Shown here piece after piece: positions 8,856-18,379 of a stretch of 64,000 bases of DNA. The DNA comes from Pseudomonadota bacterium (lineage in GTDB: Bacteria > Myxococcota > Myxococcia > Myxococcales > Myxococcaceae), in assembly GCA_023423535.1 (NCBI GenBank), contig JAFAFL010000019.1, forward strand, positions 124,001 through 188,000, written 5' to 3'. The translations under genes were made by a program, and so were the position numbers. The first letter of the stretch is position 1; the number at the start of each line of letters is the position of its first letter. The notes beneath the pieces were generated by a model that ran no database searches, was not told the origin of the DNA, and saw only the letters and a program-made list of their open reading frames with translations.

Positions 8856-11399
8856 ATGCGGTCCACGAACAGTCGCCGTGTCTTCGTCGCCACCTCCTTC
8901 GTGGTCCTCATCGCTGGCGGATGTGAATGCGGCGCTCCAGCTGCGCCCACCTTCTCCGTAGGAGGATCTGTCGAAGGACTCTCTGGAGCCGGCCTTACGC
9001 TCGAGAGCAGCCTGGGGGAACAGCTTGACGTCGCGGTAGACGGCGACTTCTCGTTCACCACACCCGTTGCAGCCGGCACCGAGCTGACGATCTCGGTCGT
9101 GCAGCAGCCTTTGACTCCAGTTCAGACGTGCGCGGTGGATCCGGCGACGTTCGTGGTCGACCGGGACGTCACCGACGTGAAGGTCCGCTGCGTCACCAAC
9201 GACTACACGGTGGGCGGCACGGTCACCGGGCTCGCAGGGACGGGGCTCGTGCTGCGCAACAACGGCGAGGACGCGGCCATCACCGCTGACGGCACCTTCG
9301 CCTTCGCCACGCCGCTTCGCAGCGGCCAGGCCTACGACGTCACCGTCGAGACGCAGCCGGTGACGCCCTCACAGACCTGCACCGTCACTTCGGGCGTCGG
9401 GACCGTCGGCGCGGCGGACGTGACGAGTGTCGTCGTGGACTGCATCACCAACACCTTCGTGGTGGGTGGCAACGTTTCCGGCCTCGAGGGGACGGGGCTC
9501 GTGTTGCAGAACCAGCTCGGCGACGATCTGCCCATCTCCGCGGACGGTGCTTTCGCGTTCAACACGCCGGTAGCGAGCGGCGCCATGTATGCGGTCACCG
9601 TCCTGAGCCAGCCGACGATGCGCTGGCAGACGTGCACCGTCGCCAGGGGCAGTGGGCTCGTCGTTGACGCTGCGTCCGCCGACATCGAGATCACCTGCAC
9701 GACGAACGCCTATCCGGTAGGCGGCACGGTGACCGGGCTCTCCGGCAGTGGCCTCGTGCTGCGTAACAACGGCGGTGACCCCGTCGCTGTCGCAGCCGAC
9801 GGCGCGTTCACCTTCGACACCGAGGTGCGCAGCGGCGAGCCCTTCGACGTCACCGTCGGAACGCAGCCCACCGGCCCGTGGCAGACCTGTGCCGTCACCG
9901 GCGGCACCGGGACGATGCTGGGGGCCGCCGTGACGGCGATGACGGTGAATTGTGAAACCAACGCCTACGCGATCGGCGGCACCGTCACCGGGCTGGGCGG
10001 AGCCGGCCTCGAGCTGTCGTTGAATGGGGGCGCACCACTGCCGGTGAGCGCCGCGGGGACCTTCGCGTTCCCCACCACGCTGCGGAGCGGCGCGGCGTAC
10101 GTGGTGACGATCGTCGAGCAACCCGAGCAGCAGTGGCAGACGTGCACGCTCTCCAACGGCAGCGGCACCGTCGCCGGCGCCGCCGTGACCGACGTGCAGG
10201 TGAACTGCACCACGAACCGGTACCCCATCGGAGGAACGGTGAGCGGGCTCGTCGGCAGCGGGCTCGTGCTCGAGACCGGCGCGCAGACGCTGTCCATCTC
10301 CGCGGATGGCGCGTTCACCTTCGCGACGACCGTCGAGAGCGGTCAGCCGTACGCGGTCACCGTCGCTGCGCAGCCGACGTCGCCCTGGCAGACGTGCTCA
10401 GTGACGTCCGGCGCAGGCACCGTGGCCAGTGCGGCAATCACCGGCGTGACCGTGGTGTGCGTCACCAACACCTACACGGTGAGCGGGACGATCAGCGGCA
10501 TCGCCGGCGGACAGGCGGTCCTTCAGAACAACGGCGTGGACGACCTCACGCTGACCTCCAACGGCGCGTTCACGTTCTCCAGTCCGGTCCGGAGCGGACA
10601 GCCGTACGCCGTGACGCTCGCGTCGTCGCCCCCGGGGCACCTGTGCACGGTCGTGGATGGGACGGGGACCATCAGCAACGCCTCCGTGACCAACGTGACC
10701 GTGTCCTGCACCCTCGTGCAGTCCTGCGCGGCCGTTCTCGCCATCAACCCCGCCGCGACGAGCGGCACGTACTCGATCGACCCCGACGGCCCGAGCGGTG
10801 CACCGGCCTTCTCCGCCTACTGCGACATGACGGCGCTCGGCGGCGGCTGGACGCGCTGCCTGTCCTTCACCAACACCGCGAACGAGGACGTGAACAACAA
10901 CTCGTGGTTCAACACCTGCGTGGACGCCTCGACCGCCGCATGGACGGGTAACGACGTGATGGTGGTCCTCCGTTCAGGGTCGGGCGTCCTGCAGTACCAG
11001 GCCATGGGCGCCACCGTGGGCGCATGGACCCACGACAGGCTGACGTCGACCGCTCACCCTCTGTTCCAGTGCGAGTCCGGCTACCATGATCGCCTCATCG
11101 CCCTCACGAACGGAGATCGCCTGATGATCGCGGGCCGGTCCTCCAGCAACGCGGGCTGCGGAGGGTCGATGGGGGACGGATATGGGATCGTCGTCTATCC
11201 CTCGGCGCCCAACTCCTACTGGAACCCGAAGATGTTCGTGATGCCGTTCCGACAGCAAAACGAGGACGCAGGAAATCCGCGCCGCTTCGCCGGCTGGTCG
11301 ACTTCGAAGGAGATCAGCTGGGCGGGTGGCGCCTCGTTCAACTCGTGCAACTTCGGCACGCCGTCGTATCTGGGCACGTTCGAGTTCTACGTGCGGTGA
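8856..11399 (+). CDS. Surface lipoprotein with seven ~84-residue repeats and a GGGWT domain
   Basis: An 847-residue predicted lipoprotein (lipobox LIAGGC, C23). From about residue 31 to 620 run seven tandem repeats of about 84 residues, each built on (V/I)GG.V.GL.G.GL.L...G followed by GxFxF, SGxxYxVTV..QP, QTC and a closing V.C.TN. Each repeat has two Cys, probably one disulfide per unit. The C-terminal 220 residues form a fibrinogen-like/GGGWT domain (SAYCDMTALGGGWTRCLSF), a module known to bind sugars or surface ligands. Start chosen at 8856 because the 14 codons upstream do not fit a signal peptide. Likely a surface adhesin or recognition protein (inference). The seventh repeat is the most divergent. 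Confidence 0.85.
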   Translation: MRSTNSRRVFVATSFVVLIAGGCECGAPAAPTFSVGGSVEGLSGAGLTLESSLGEQLDVAVDGDFSFTTPVAAGTELTISVVQQPLTPVQTCAVDPATFVVDRDVTDVKVRCVTNDYTVGGTVTGLAGTGLVLRNNGEDAAITADGTFAFATPLRSGQAYDVTVETQPVTPSQTCTVTSGVGTVGAADVTSVVVDCITNTFVVGGNVSGLEGTGLVLQNQLGDDLPISADGAFAFNTPVASGAMYAVTVLSQPTMRWQTCTVARGSGLVVDAASADIEITCTTNAYPVGGTVTGLSGSGLVLRNNGGDPVAVAADGAFTFDTEVRSGEPFDVTVGTQPTGPWQTCAVTGGTGTMLGAAVTAMTVNCETNAYAIGGTVTGLGGAGLELSLNGGAPLPVSAAGTFAFPTTLRSGAAYVVTIVEQPEQQWQTCTLSNGSGTVAGAAVTDVQVNCTTNRYPIGGTVSGLVGSGLVLETGAQTLSISADGAFTFATTVESGQPYAVTVAAQPTSPWQTCSVTSGAGTVASAAITGVTVVCVTNTYTVSGTISGIAGGQAVLQNNGVDDLTLTSNGAFTFSSPVRSGQPYAVTLASSPPGHLCTVVDGTGTISNASVTNVTVSCTLVQSCAAVLAINPAATSGTYSIDPDGPSGAPAFSAYCDMTALGGGWTRCLSFTNTANEDVNNNSWFNTCVDASTAAWTGNDVMVVLRSGSGVLQYQAMGATVGAWTHDRLTSTAHPLFQCESGYHDRLIALTNGDRLMIAGRSSSNAGCGGSMGDGYGIVVYPSAPNSYWNPKMFVMPFRQQNEDAGNPRRFAGWSTSKEISWAGGASFNSCNFGTPSYLGTFEFYVR

Positions 11400-11522
11400 C
11401 CCCGTGCGGCCTCGCTGACGAGCGGAGTGGTTGCCGCGCCCCGAAGGGTTCCACTGCCGGTCCGGCCCTCCACCGGCGCGCCATCGTCCCCTCGTGCTCG
11501 ACTTCTACCTCCCGAGTGCGCG

Positions 11523-13904
11523 ATGACTCACCCCATGTCCACTTTCCGTTCGTCCGCGTTGTGTGCGCTCGCCATCGCGCTCACGGCGCTCACCGCCTGC
11601 GACCCGACCGATCCCCCCACTCCCGACGCAGGCCAGGAGGACGCCAGCGTGGACGTCCCCGCCACCTGCGAGGACGGAGAGCAGAACGGCGCAGAGACCG
11701 GCGTCGACTGTGGTGGCCCGTGCACGCCGTGTGACGACGGCGCGGGCTGCGCGGTCGCCGCGGACTGCCGGAGCGGGGTGTGCACCGCGGGCACCTGCGC
11801 CTCGCCCTCCTGCAGTGACGGCGTGAAGAACGGAACCGAGCTCGCCACCGACTGCGGCGCACTCGCGGGCTGTGGGGCCTGCCCGGTGGGGACGGACTGT
11901 GGCACCGGGGCGGACTGCGACAGCGGCGTGTGCGAGTCGGGGCTGTGCGCGGCGCCCTCCTGCACCGACGGGCTGACCAACGGCACCGAGTCCGACCAGG
12001 ACTGCGGCGGCACCTGTCCTGCCTGCGGAAGCGGTCTCACCTGCGTCATGCCGTCCGACTGCGCGAGCCTCGTCTGCACCTCCGGGACCTGCGCGGTCGC
12101 GACCTGCCAGGACGGGGTGCAGAACGGACAGGAGACCGACACCGACTGCGGCAACCTCTGTGGCCGCTGCGTGGACGGGCGGACGTGCGCCGGGCACTCG
12201 GACTGCACGAGCGACCGCTGCGTGGACGGCGTGTGCGTGGCGCCGAGCTGCACCGACGGCGTGAAGAACGGTGGCGAGGCCGACGCGGACTGCGGCGGAC
12301 CGTGCGGCCCGTGTGGCCTCGGCAGCAGCTGTGGCGCGGCCTCGGACTGCCTTTCCGGCGCCTGCCCGAGCGGGACGTGCGTGGCCCCCACGTGCGTGGA
12401 CGCGACGCAGAACGGGAACGAGACCGGCGTCGACTGCGGCGGTCCGGACTGCGGCGGTTGTGCCCCGGGCGGCGCCTGCGTCGTGGCGGAGGACTGCCGC
12501 GAAGGCGTCTGCACCGGCGGGACCTGCGCTGCGCCCACGTGCGGCGACGCGGTGAAGAACGGGAACGAGACGGCGACCGACTGCGGCGGCCCGGACTGCC
12601 CGAACTGCGCGAACGGCAGCCCCTGCCTCGTCGCGAGTGACTGCGTCTCGGGGATCTGTCTCAACAACGTGTGCTCCGCGCCGTCCTGCATGGACGGGCT
12701 GCTGAACCAGGACGAGACCGCGGTGGACTGCGGCGGGTCCGTCTGCGGCAAGTGCGGCTTCGGCCTCGCGTGCAACGGCAACGGCGACTGTCAGTCGAAC
12801 CTCTGCCTCAACGCCATCTGCACCGCGCCCTCCTGCAGCGACGGGCTGCTGAACCAGAACGAGTCGGCGGTGGACTGTGGTGGCGTCTGCACGAAGTGTC
12901 CCGCCACCGCGACCTGCAACGGTCCGGCGGACTGCCTGAGCGGCGTCTGCACCGGGGGCATCTGCCAGGCTCCCGCCTGCGGTGACGGCGTGAAGCAGGC
13001 CGGCGAGCAGTGCGACGACGGCAACACCACCAACGGGGACGGCTGCAGCGCCCTCTGCACCTACGAAGGCCTGACGCAGGTCATCATCACCGCCGACTCC
13101 ACCGACGACTCGGTGAAGATGTACAGCCCGTTCGACGGGACGTTCCTCGGGTTCTTCCTCCCGCCGCGGCAGTCCACCGACCCCTGGAACTTCAACACGC
13201 CGCAGAAGGCGATGATGGCGCCCAACGGCGAGATCTGGGTCTCCGACCAGAACGCCGACAACGTCACCCGCTTCAGCAACGACGGCCAGTTCATCGCGCA
13301 GTTCGCGGGACCGGCCCAGGGCCTCGACAACGTGCGCGGCTTCGGGTTCAGCCTCAACGGTGACGAGGTCATCATCTCCAGCGCCGGCACCGGCAACGGC
13401 GGGCAGATCGCCTTCCGCCGCTACGACGTGGCGACCGGGATGTTCCTCGGCAACTACGCCAGCGGCGCGAGCCCGTGGGACCTCTACTTCCTCCCGGACG
13501 GACGCGCGCCCGCGACCATCAACAGCCGCCTCATGGTCTACGACGTGGGCGGCAACACCGGTGTGGAGCTCGCGTCGGGGCTCGGACTTCCGCAGCAGGT
13601 GACCTCGGCCCTCAACGGCAACATCCTGATGATCTACTTCACTAGCGGACAGGTCCGGGAGTACACGCCGCCGGACATGGCCAACCCCACCGGAACGCTC
13701 GTGCGTTCGTATGGGCCCATCACCAGCGGGCGCGGCGTCACCGAGCTCGACAACGGGGAGTGGCTGATCGCCTCCGGCAGCGAGCTCTTCCGGGTGAACC
13801 CGGTCACCCAGGTGAAGACCGTCATCGCCACCGGAACTGGGTACCGGCTCCTCAGCCGGGCGCTCGTGTCTCCGTCCCTCATCACCGCGCCTCCTGCTCC
13901 GTGA
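11523..13904 (+). CDS. Cys-rich repeat lipoprotein with C-terminal beta-propeller
   Basis: A 793-residue predicted lipoprotein (lipobox ALTAC, C26). Nine tandem units of about 48-50 residues follow the pattern CxDGxxNGxExxxDCGGxC / C / DCxSxxCxxGxC (about residues 44-480), then one TIGR02232-like myxobacterial disulfide repeat (CGDGVKQAGEQCDDGN...). The remaining 280 residues look like an NHL/SMP-30-type propeller (MAPNGEIWVSDQNADNVTRF). The arrangement suggests a long disulfide-stiffened stalk holding a propeller away from the outer membrane (inference). ATG 11523 is chosen; ATG 11535 is equally possible, and neither has a strong ribosome site. Confidence 0.85.
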   Translation: MTHPMSTFRSSALCALAIALTALTACDPTDPPTPDAGQEDASVDVPATCEDGEQNGAETGVDCGGPCTPCDDGAGCAVAADCRSGVCTAGTCASPSCSDGVKNGTELATDCGALAGCGACPVGTDCGTGADCDSGVCESGLCAAPSCTDGLTNGTESDQDCGGTCPACGSGLTCVMPSDCASLVCTSGTCAVATCQDGVQNGQETDTDCGNLCGRCVDGRTCAGHSDCTSDRCVDGVCVAPSCTDGVKNGGEADADCGGPCGPCGLGSSCGAASDCLSGACPSGTCVAPTCVDATQNGNETGVDCGGPDCGGCAPGGACVVAEDCREGVCTGGTCAAPTCGDAVKNGNETATDCGGPDCPNCANGSPCLVASDCVSGICLNNVCSAPSCMDGLLNQDETAVDCGGSVCGKCGFGLACNGNGDCQSNLCLNAICTAPSCSDGLLNQNESAVDCGGVCTKCPATATCNGPADCLSGVCTGGICQAPACGDGVKQAGEQCDDGNTTNGDGCSALCTYEGLTQVIITADSTDDSVKMYSPFDGTFLGFFLPPRQSTDPWNFNTPQKAMMAPNGEIWVSDQNADNVTRFSNDGQFIAQFAGPAQGLDNVRGFGFSLNGDEVIISSAGTGNGGQIAFRRYDVATGMFLGNYASGASPWDLYFLPDGRAPATINSRLMVYDVGGNTGVELASGLGLPQQVTSALNGNILMIYFTSGQVREYTPPDMANPTGTLVRSYGPITSGRGVTELDNGEWLIASGSELFRVNPVTQVKTVIATGTGYRLLSRALVSPSLITAPPAP

Positions 13905-14076
13905 CGCGGGGCGCCTGACCGGGCCGCGCGGTTCATGGCTCCGGCCGCGCTGAAGACGCGCTGAAGACCGCGAGGAGCTTCGCACCGTCGCCCCGGGCGG
14001 CCGGCATGGCGCTCGGCCCTCTGCTCGCGGAAGAGCGGCTGATTCGGGCTGCGCGCATGCCGACCGTAGTGGGGCG

Positions 14077-15423
14077 ATGCGTCTGTCGTCCCGAAACACC
14101 AAGCGGCTCTACGCGGTCCGGGAGAGCATGTGGTTCACGCCCACCGTGATGGCGCTGGTGGGCGCCATTGCGGCGCTGGTGCTCCCGTTGCTCGATGCGC
14201 GGCTCTTCCCGCCGGACGGGCAGGAGCTGACGGTCTTCGAGCGCTTCACGCCCGGTCCCTCGGCCGCCGAGTCCCTCCTTTCGGTGGGCGTCGGCGCGCT
14301 GGCGACCATCCTCGGCGTCGCGCTGTCGATGACCATCGTGACGCTCCAGCTGGCCGCCGTTCAGTACACGTCCCGGATCATCCGCCGCTTCATGGCGGAC
14401 CAGTTCACCCTGCTCACGCTGGGCGCCTTCCTCGCGACGATCACGTACCTCGCGGTGCTGCTGCAGGCGATCTCGACGGGAGGTGAGGGCCTGCCCGCCT
14501 TCGTCCCGCCGATCTCGTTCACGCTCGCGGTCTTCCTGTTCGTCGGCTGCGTCCTGCTGCTGGCGTACTTCAGCCACCACGTCGCCCAGTCGATCCAGAC
14601 CGGCACCGTGCTCGCGGTGATCGGCAAGTCGGCGCTGAGGGAGGTGCGGAAGTACGAGGTCAGGCCGGCCAGGCGGGTGCTGCGCGAGCAGGAGCTCCGG
14701 CCGGAGGAGTGCGTCTTCGTCACCAACGACACGCCCGGCTACATCCAGCTCATCGACGAGCGCAGGCTCCTCTCGGCGATCCCCATGGGCTGCACGATCC
14801 AGGTGGAGGCGACGACCGGGCGCTTCATGCTCCCGGGCAGGCCGCTCGTCTCCATCGCGCCGAAAATCGAGGTGACGCCACGAATGGAACGGAAGGTCCG
14901 CCAGGCCTTCGCCATCGCCCGCGAGCGGACGATCCACCAGGACGTGCTCTTCGGCGTGCGCCAGCTCGTGGACATCGTCCTCAAGGCGCTCTCGCCGGCG
15001 ATCAACGACGTGACCACCGCGCTGATGGGGATCAACGAGCTGGGGGTGATCACCGCCGAGTTCGCCCGACGGGAGCAGGCCACGCGCGCGGGCTACAGCG
15101 TCGTCGAGCAGCGGGGACGCAGGCTGCTCATCCGGCGCCTCGATCTCGAGACGTTGCTCGCACACGCGTTCGACGAGATCCCCGATTCGGCGCAGGACCA
15201 TCCGCTCGTGCTCGCGCGCCTGCTCGAGGTGCTGAACGAGGTCATCGAGGTGACCCACCTGCCCGCCGCACGGAAGCTGCTCCTCGAGACGGGCGCCCGC
15301 ATCGCGCGGACGACGGACATGGCGCACCTCAAACCGTGGGAGGCGGAGCTCGTACGCAAGCGCTTCCGGTGGCTCAGCGACGGCCGCGACGACCTGAGCT
15401 GGGATCCGGTGGATCCGATCTGA
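14077..15423 (+). CDS. DUF2254 integral membrane protein
   Basis: A 448-residue inner-membrane protein. Four hydrophobic segments lie in the first 170 residues (about 22-40, 68-90, 112-130, 147-168), followed by a large soluble region with the family signature ALSPAINDVTTA and a preceding stretch rich in Arg/Glu (RERTIHQDVLFGVRQLVDI). These match DUF2254, whose biochemical role is not established. It starts from ATG after an AT-poor gap and is followed 62 nt later by ada in the same direction; no functional link is evident. Confidence 0.85.
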   Translation: MRLSSRNTKRLYAVRESMWFTPTVMALVGAIAALVLPLLDARLFPPDGQELTVFERFTPGPSAAESLLSVGVGALATILGVALSMTIVTLQLAAVQYTSRIIRRFMADQFTLLTLGAFLATITYLAVLLQAISTGGEGLPAFVPPISFTLAVFLFVGCVLLLAYFSHHVAQSIQTGTVLAVIGKSALREVRKYEVRPARRVLREQELRPEECVFVTNDTPGYIQLIDERRLLSAIPMGCTIQVEATTGRFMLPGRPLVSIAPKIEVTPRMERKVRQAFAIARERTIHQDVLFGVRQLVDIVLKALSPAINDVTTALMGINELGVITAEFARREQATRAGYSVVEQRGRRLLIRRLDLETLLAHAFDEIPDSAQDHPLVLARLLEVLNEVIEVTHLPAARKLLLETGARIARTTDMAHLKPWEAELVRKRFRWLSDGRDDLSWDPVDPI

Positions 15424-15485
15424 CGGATTGGAGAGCAAGAGCCGGAGTGCCGCGCCTGCCGTGCGGCGTTAGGTTCAACCGCGTG

Positions 15486-16529
15486 ATGACGAACGAGGAC
15501 CCACGGATGGCGGCAGTTCGCGCGCGGGATCCGGCGGCGGACGGACGCTTCCTCTACTCCGTGCGGACGACCGGCGTGTACTGCCGGCCCTCGTGTGCAT
15601 CGCGCCCGGCCCGGCCGGAGAACATCTCCTTCCACGCGAACAGGGAAGAGGCGGAGGCCAGAGGCTTCCGGCCCTGCAAGCGCTGTCGCCCGGAGCTTCC
15701 GTCCCTCGCCGAGCGTCAAACGGCGCTCGTCGCGCGCCTCTGTCGTCTGCTCGAGCGTGAGGAGGAACCACCCCGGCTCGAAGAGCTGGCGAGCGAAGCG
15801 GGGATGAGCGCCTCTCACCTCCACCGCACCTTCAAGGCGATCACCGGCCTGACCCCGAAGGCCTACGCGGCAGCCCATCGCGCTCGCCGGGTGCGCACCG
15901 CGATCGAGCAGCAGGGTTCCATCACCGAAGCGATCTACGCCGCAGGGTACAGCTCGAGCGGGCGCTTCTACGAGGAGGCGGATTCGGTGCTCGGAATGAC
16001 GCCCACGAAGTACCGCGCGGGCGCGCCGGCGATGGAGATCCGGTTCGCCGTCGGTGAATGCTCGCTGGGATCGTTTCTCGTCGCCGCCACCGACCGCGGC
16101 GTCTGCGCCATCCTGCTCGGCGACGAGCCCGAGGCGCTGGTGCGCGACCTCGAGCGCCGCTTCCCGCGCGCCGAGCTCATCGGGGGCGATGTCTCGTTCG
16201 AGAGCCTCGTCGCGCAGGTCATCGGGGTGATCGAGCAACCTCGCAGCGGAACGGAGCTTCCGCTCGACATCCGCGGGACGGCGTTCCAGCAGCGCGTGTG
16301 GAAGGCGCTGCGGGCGATCCCGGCGGGCCGTACCGCGACTTACGCAGAGATCGCCCAGGCCATCGGTGCTCCGTCGGCAACCCGCGCCGTGGCAGGCGCC
16401 TGTGCCGCGAACCCGCTCGCCATCGCCATCCCCTGTCACCGCGTAGTGCGCACCGATGGCGGTCTCTCCGGCTATCGCTGGGGAATCGAGCGCAAGCGGA
16501 CGCTGCTCGAGCGCGAACGGGAGCCGTGA
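15486..16529 (+). CDS. ada: Ada bifunctional DNA methyl-repair protein and regulator
   Basis: Repairs O6-alkylguanine and methylphosphotriesters in DNA and, once methylated, activates the adaptive response. The N-terminal zinc domain has C33, C37, C64 and C67; C33 is the expected phosphotriester acceptor. An AraC-type helix-turn-helix region occupies about 80-175. The C-terminal methyltransferase domain carries the acceptor C317 in IPCHRVV, with TATYAEIAQAIG upstream. At 347 residues it has the full length of E. coli Ada. Start chosen at ATG 15486 (a GTG lies one codon earlier). The frame is open far upstream through the DUF2254 gene, but that part is only its shadow. Confidence 0.95.
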   Translation: MTNEDPRMAAVRARDPAADGRFLYSVRTTGVYCRPSCASRPARPENISFHANREEAEARGFRPCKRCRPELPSLAERQTALVARLCRLLEREEEPPRLEELASEAGMSASHLHRTFKAITGLTPKAYAAAHRARRVRTAIEQQGSITEAIYAAGYSSSGRFYEEADSVLGMTPTKYRAGAPAMEIRFAVGECSLGSFLVAATDRGVCAILLGDEPEALVRDLERRFPRAELIGGDVSFESLVAQVIGVIEQPRSGTELPLDIRGTAFQQRVWKALRAIPAGRTATYAEIAQAIGAPSATRAVAGACAANPLAIAIPCHRVVRTDGGLSGYRWGIERKRTLLEREREP

Positions 16530-16566
16530 GCGAGCCGTCGCGGCAGCTCACGGCCAGAGGCACCGG

Positions 16567-18315
16567 CTACCAGCGCACCGGGACCGGCACCGTGGAGGTG
16601 GTGGTCGTGCCCTCGCCGAGCTGCCCGTAGTTGTTCATGCCCCAGCAGTGGACGGCGTGCGCCGAGTCGGAGAGGCAGGTGTGCGCCCCGCCGGCGCCGA
16701 TCGCACGCAGCCCGGTCCACTCGTCCATTCCGCCCGCGACGCGGACGATCACCGGCGTCTGGCGGGTGGCCAGCGTTCCGTCGCCGAGCTGTCCGACGTT
16801 GTTGAAGCCCCAGCACGCCGCGCGGCCATCTGCGAGCAGCGCGCAGCCGTGGTTCTGGGCGATGGAGAGGTGCGCCGCGTTGGCGAGGCCGATGACGTCC
16901 GCCGGCGCGTTCTTCTGCGCGGTGGTGCCGTCGCCGACCTGGCCGAAGAGGTTCTGCCCCCAGCACTTCGCGCTGCCGCCGATGCGCACGCAGGTCCGGA
17001 AGCCCGCCGCCACCACCTGGTCCACGCCGGTGAGACCGGGGACCTGCGTGGGCACGGCGGTGTCGGTCCCGCTGCCGGAGGTGCCGAGCCCGAGCTGTCC
17101 GTTGTTGTTGCGGCCCCAGCACCACAAGGAGCCGTCGGTCATCCGCGCGCAGATGTGGTGGATGCCCGCCGCGAGCTGCGTCACGCCGCCGAGCTCACCT
17201 GTGCCCTCGCGCACCGTCACCGGCACCAGCGAGTCCTGGGTGCCCCCGTTCCCCAGCCGTCCGTACTGGCCGCTGCCCCAGCACCGCACTCCACCGCCGA
17301 CCGAGAGCGCGCAGGTCGAGGCATCGGTGAGCGCGAGCCCGATGACACCGGTCAGCGGCTGCATCCCGTCGTACACCGCCACCGGCGAAGGGCTCGGGGT
17401 GGTGTCGCCGGTGCCGAGCTGTCCCTTCTCGTTGCGACCCCAGCACCAGACCTCGCCCTCTTCGTTTCGCGCGCAGGTGTGGAACTCGCCGCTGGCCAGC
17501 TCCGCGATGGGCGAGCCGTCGGGAAGCACGACGTCCACCGGGGCGGAGACGTTGCTCGTCGTCCCGTCGCCGAGCTGCCCGCCCTCGTTGTAGCCCCAGC
17601 ACGACGCCCGGCCGTCCTCGTGCCGCACGCAGGTGTGGTGGAAGATCTTCGAGGGGAAGCTCACCGAGAGGCAGCGGCCACCACCACAGAAGGCGCCGCA
17701 GACGATCCCGCAGCCGCCGCAGTTCTCGCGGTCGCTGGAGATGGGCAGCTCGCACCCGTCGCCCAGCTCTCCGTTGCAATCGGCGTGATCCTCGTCGCAG
17801 ACCGGCGCGCAGACGTTCTCGGTGCACGTTCCGGAAGAGGTTCCGGGGAAGCCGAGGCAGCTCATCCCACACGCGCCGCAATGCTCCGCGGCCGAGGTGA
17901 GGTCCACGCACCCGCCGTCGCACGGGGTGAGCCCGGCGGGGCACTCGCACTGGCCGCTCGAGCAGACCAGACCTTCCGCGCAGGTTTCGCCGCAGCTGCC
18001 GCAGTGCGCTTCGTCCACGAGCGTGTCCACGCACGCGTTGCCGCACAGCGTCTGGTCGGCGCCGCACTGGAGGAGACACGCGCCCCCGATGCAGGCATGG
18101 CCCTCGTCACAGACGCGATCACAGGCGCCGCAGTGGAGCGGGGCGGTCTCGAGCGCGACGCAGGTCTCGCCGCAGCGCGAGAGGCCGGGCTCGCAGGGGG
18201 CGGGATCCGGATCGGGGATGGGCTGCTCCGGTACCGGTGCGGGAGAGCAGCCGGAGACGAACCAACCGAGGAGGAGGAGGCGCGCAACGATGCGGATCAT
18301 GGGGTGCCCGTTCAT
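16567..18315 (-). CDS. RCC1-repeat lipoprotein with Cys-rich stalk
   Basis: A 582-residue predicted lipoprotein (lipobox FVSGC, C23 from this start). A Pro-rich linker leads to about five small Cys-rich units of the form CG..C....HCG.CG..C (about 40-210), then seven RCC1-type propeller repeats with the core CWGxNxxGQLGDGT. Most blades also carry a Cys pair (HTCxRxxDGxxxCWG), so each blade is probably disulfide-locked, fitting an extracellular location. Ligand unknown. Starts at 18315 and 18300 both give a signal peptide; 18315 is preferred for its AGG at the right distance, which lies inside an inverted repeat (18317-18344). The gene follows the radical SAM gene by 64 nt. Confidence 0.85.
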   Translation of the reverse strand: MNGHPMIRIVARLLLLGWFVSGCSPAPVPEQPIPDPDPAPCEPGLSRCGETCVALETAPLHCGACDRVCDEGHACIGGACLLQCGADQTLCGNACVDTLVDEAHCGSCGETCAEGLVCSSGQCECPAGLTPCDGGCVDLTSAAEHCGACGMSCLGFPGTSSGTCTENVCAPVCDEDHADCNGELGDGCELPISSDRENCGGCGIVCGAFCGGGRCLSVSFPSKIFHHTCVRHEDGRASCWGYNEGGQLGDGTTSNVSAPVDVVLPDGSPIAELASGEFHTCARNEEGEVWCWGRNEKGQLGTGDTTPSPSPVAVYDGMQPLTGVIGLALTDASTCALSVGGGVRCWGSGQYGRLGNGGTQDSLVPVTVREGTGELGGVTQLAAGIHHICARMTDGSLWCWGRNNNGQLGLGTSGSGTDTAVPTQVPGLTGVDQVVAAGFRTCVRIGGSAKCWGQNLFGQVGDGTTAQKNAPADVIGLANAAHLSIAQNHGCALLADGRAACWGFNNVGQLGDGTLATRQTPVIVRVAGGMDEWTGLRAIGAGGAHTCLSDSAHAVHCWGMNNYGQLGEGTTTTSTVPVPVRW

Positions 18316-18316
18316 G

Positions 18317-18344
18317 GTCAACCTGTTTTGCCGCGCAGGTTGAC
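18317..18344 (-). promoter_or_regulatory. Perfect 9-bp inverted repeat at the RCC1 gene start
   Basis: GTCAACCTG (18317-18325) and CAGGTTGAC (18336-18344) flank a 10-nt loop, one base from the start codon at 18315. In the transcript the AGG of the presumed ribosome site falls in the 3' arm, so folding would hide it. It may equally be a DNA operator; a related CTTGACC lies about 15 nt further upstream. Confidence 0.4.
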
Positions 18345-18379
18345 GACACTTTGCGGAAGGTCAAGCTGTTGTCGCTCGC

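Noticed and set aside
11660..12970. Regular ~150-nt periodicity, considered as CRISPR or satellite DNA
   Set aside because: The period is a protein-coding Cys-rich repeat with divergent DNA; no short identical repeats with unique spacers.
11505..14102. 865-codon antisense frame over the Cys-rich lipoprotein
   Set aside because: Its apparent repeats only mirror the repeats on the plus strand; no signal peptide or ribosome site.
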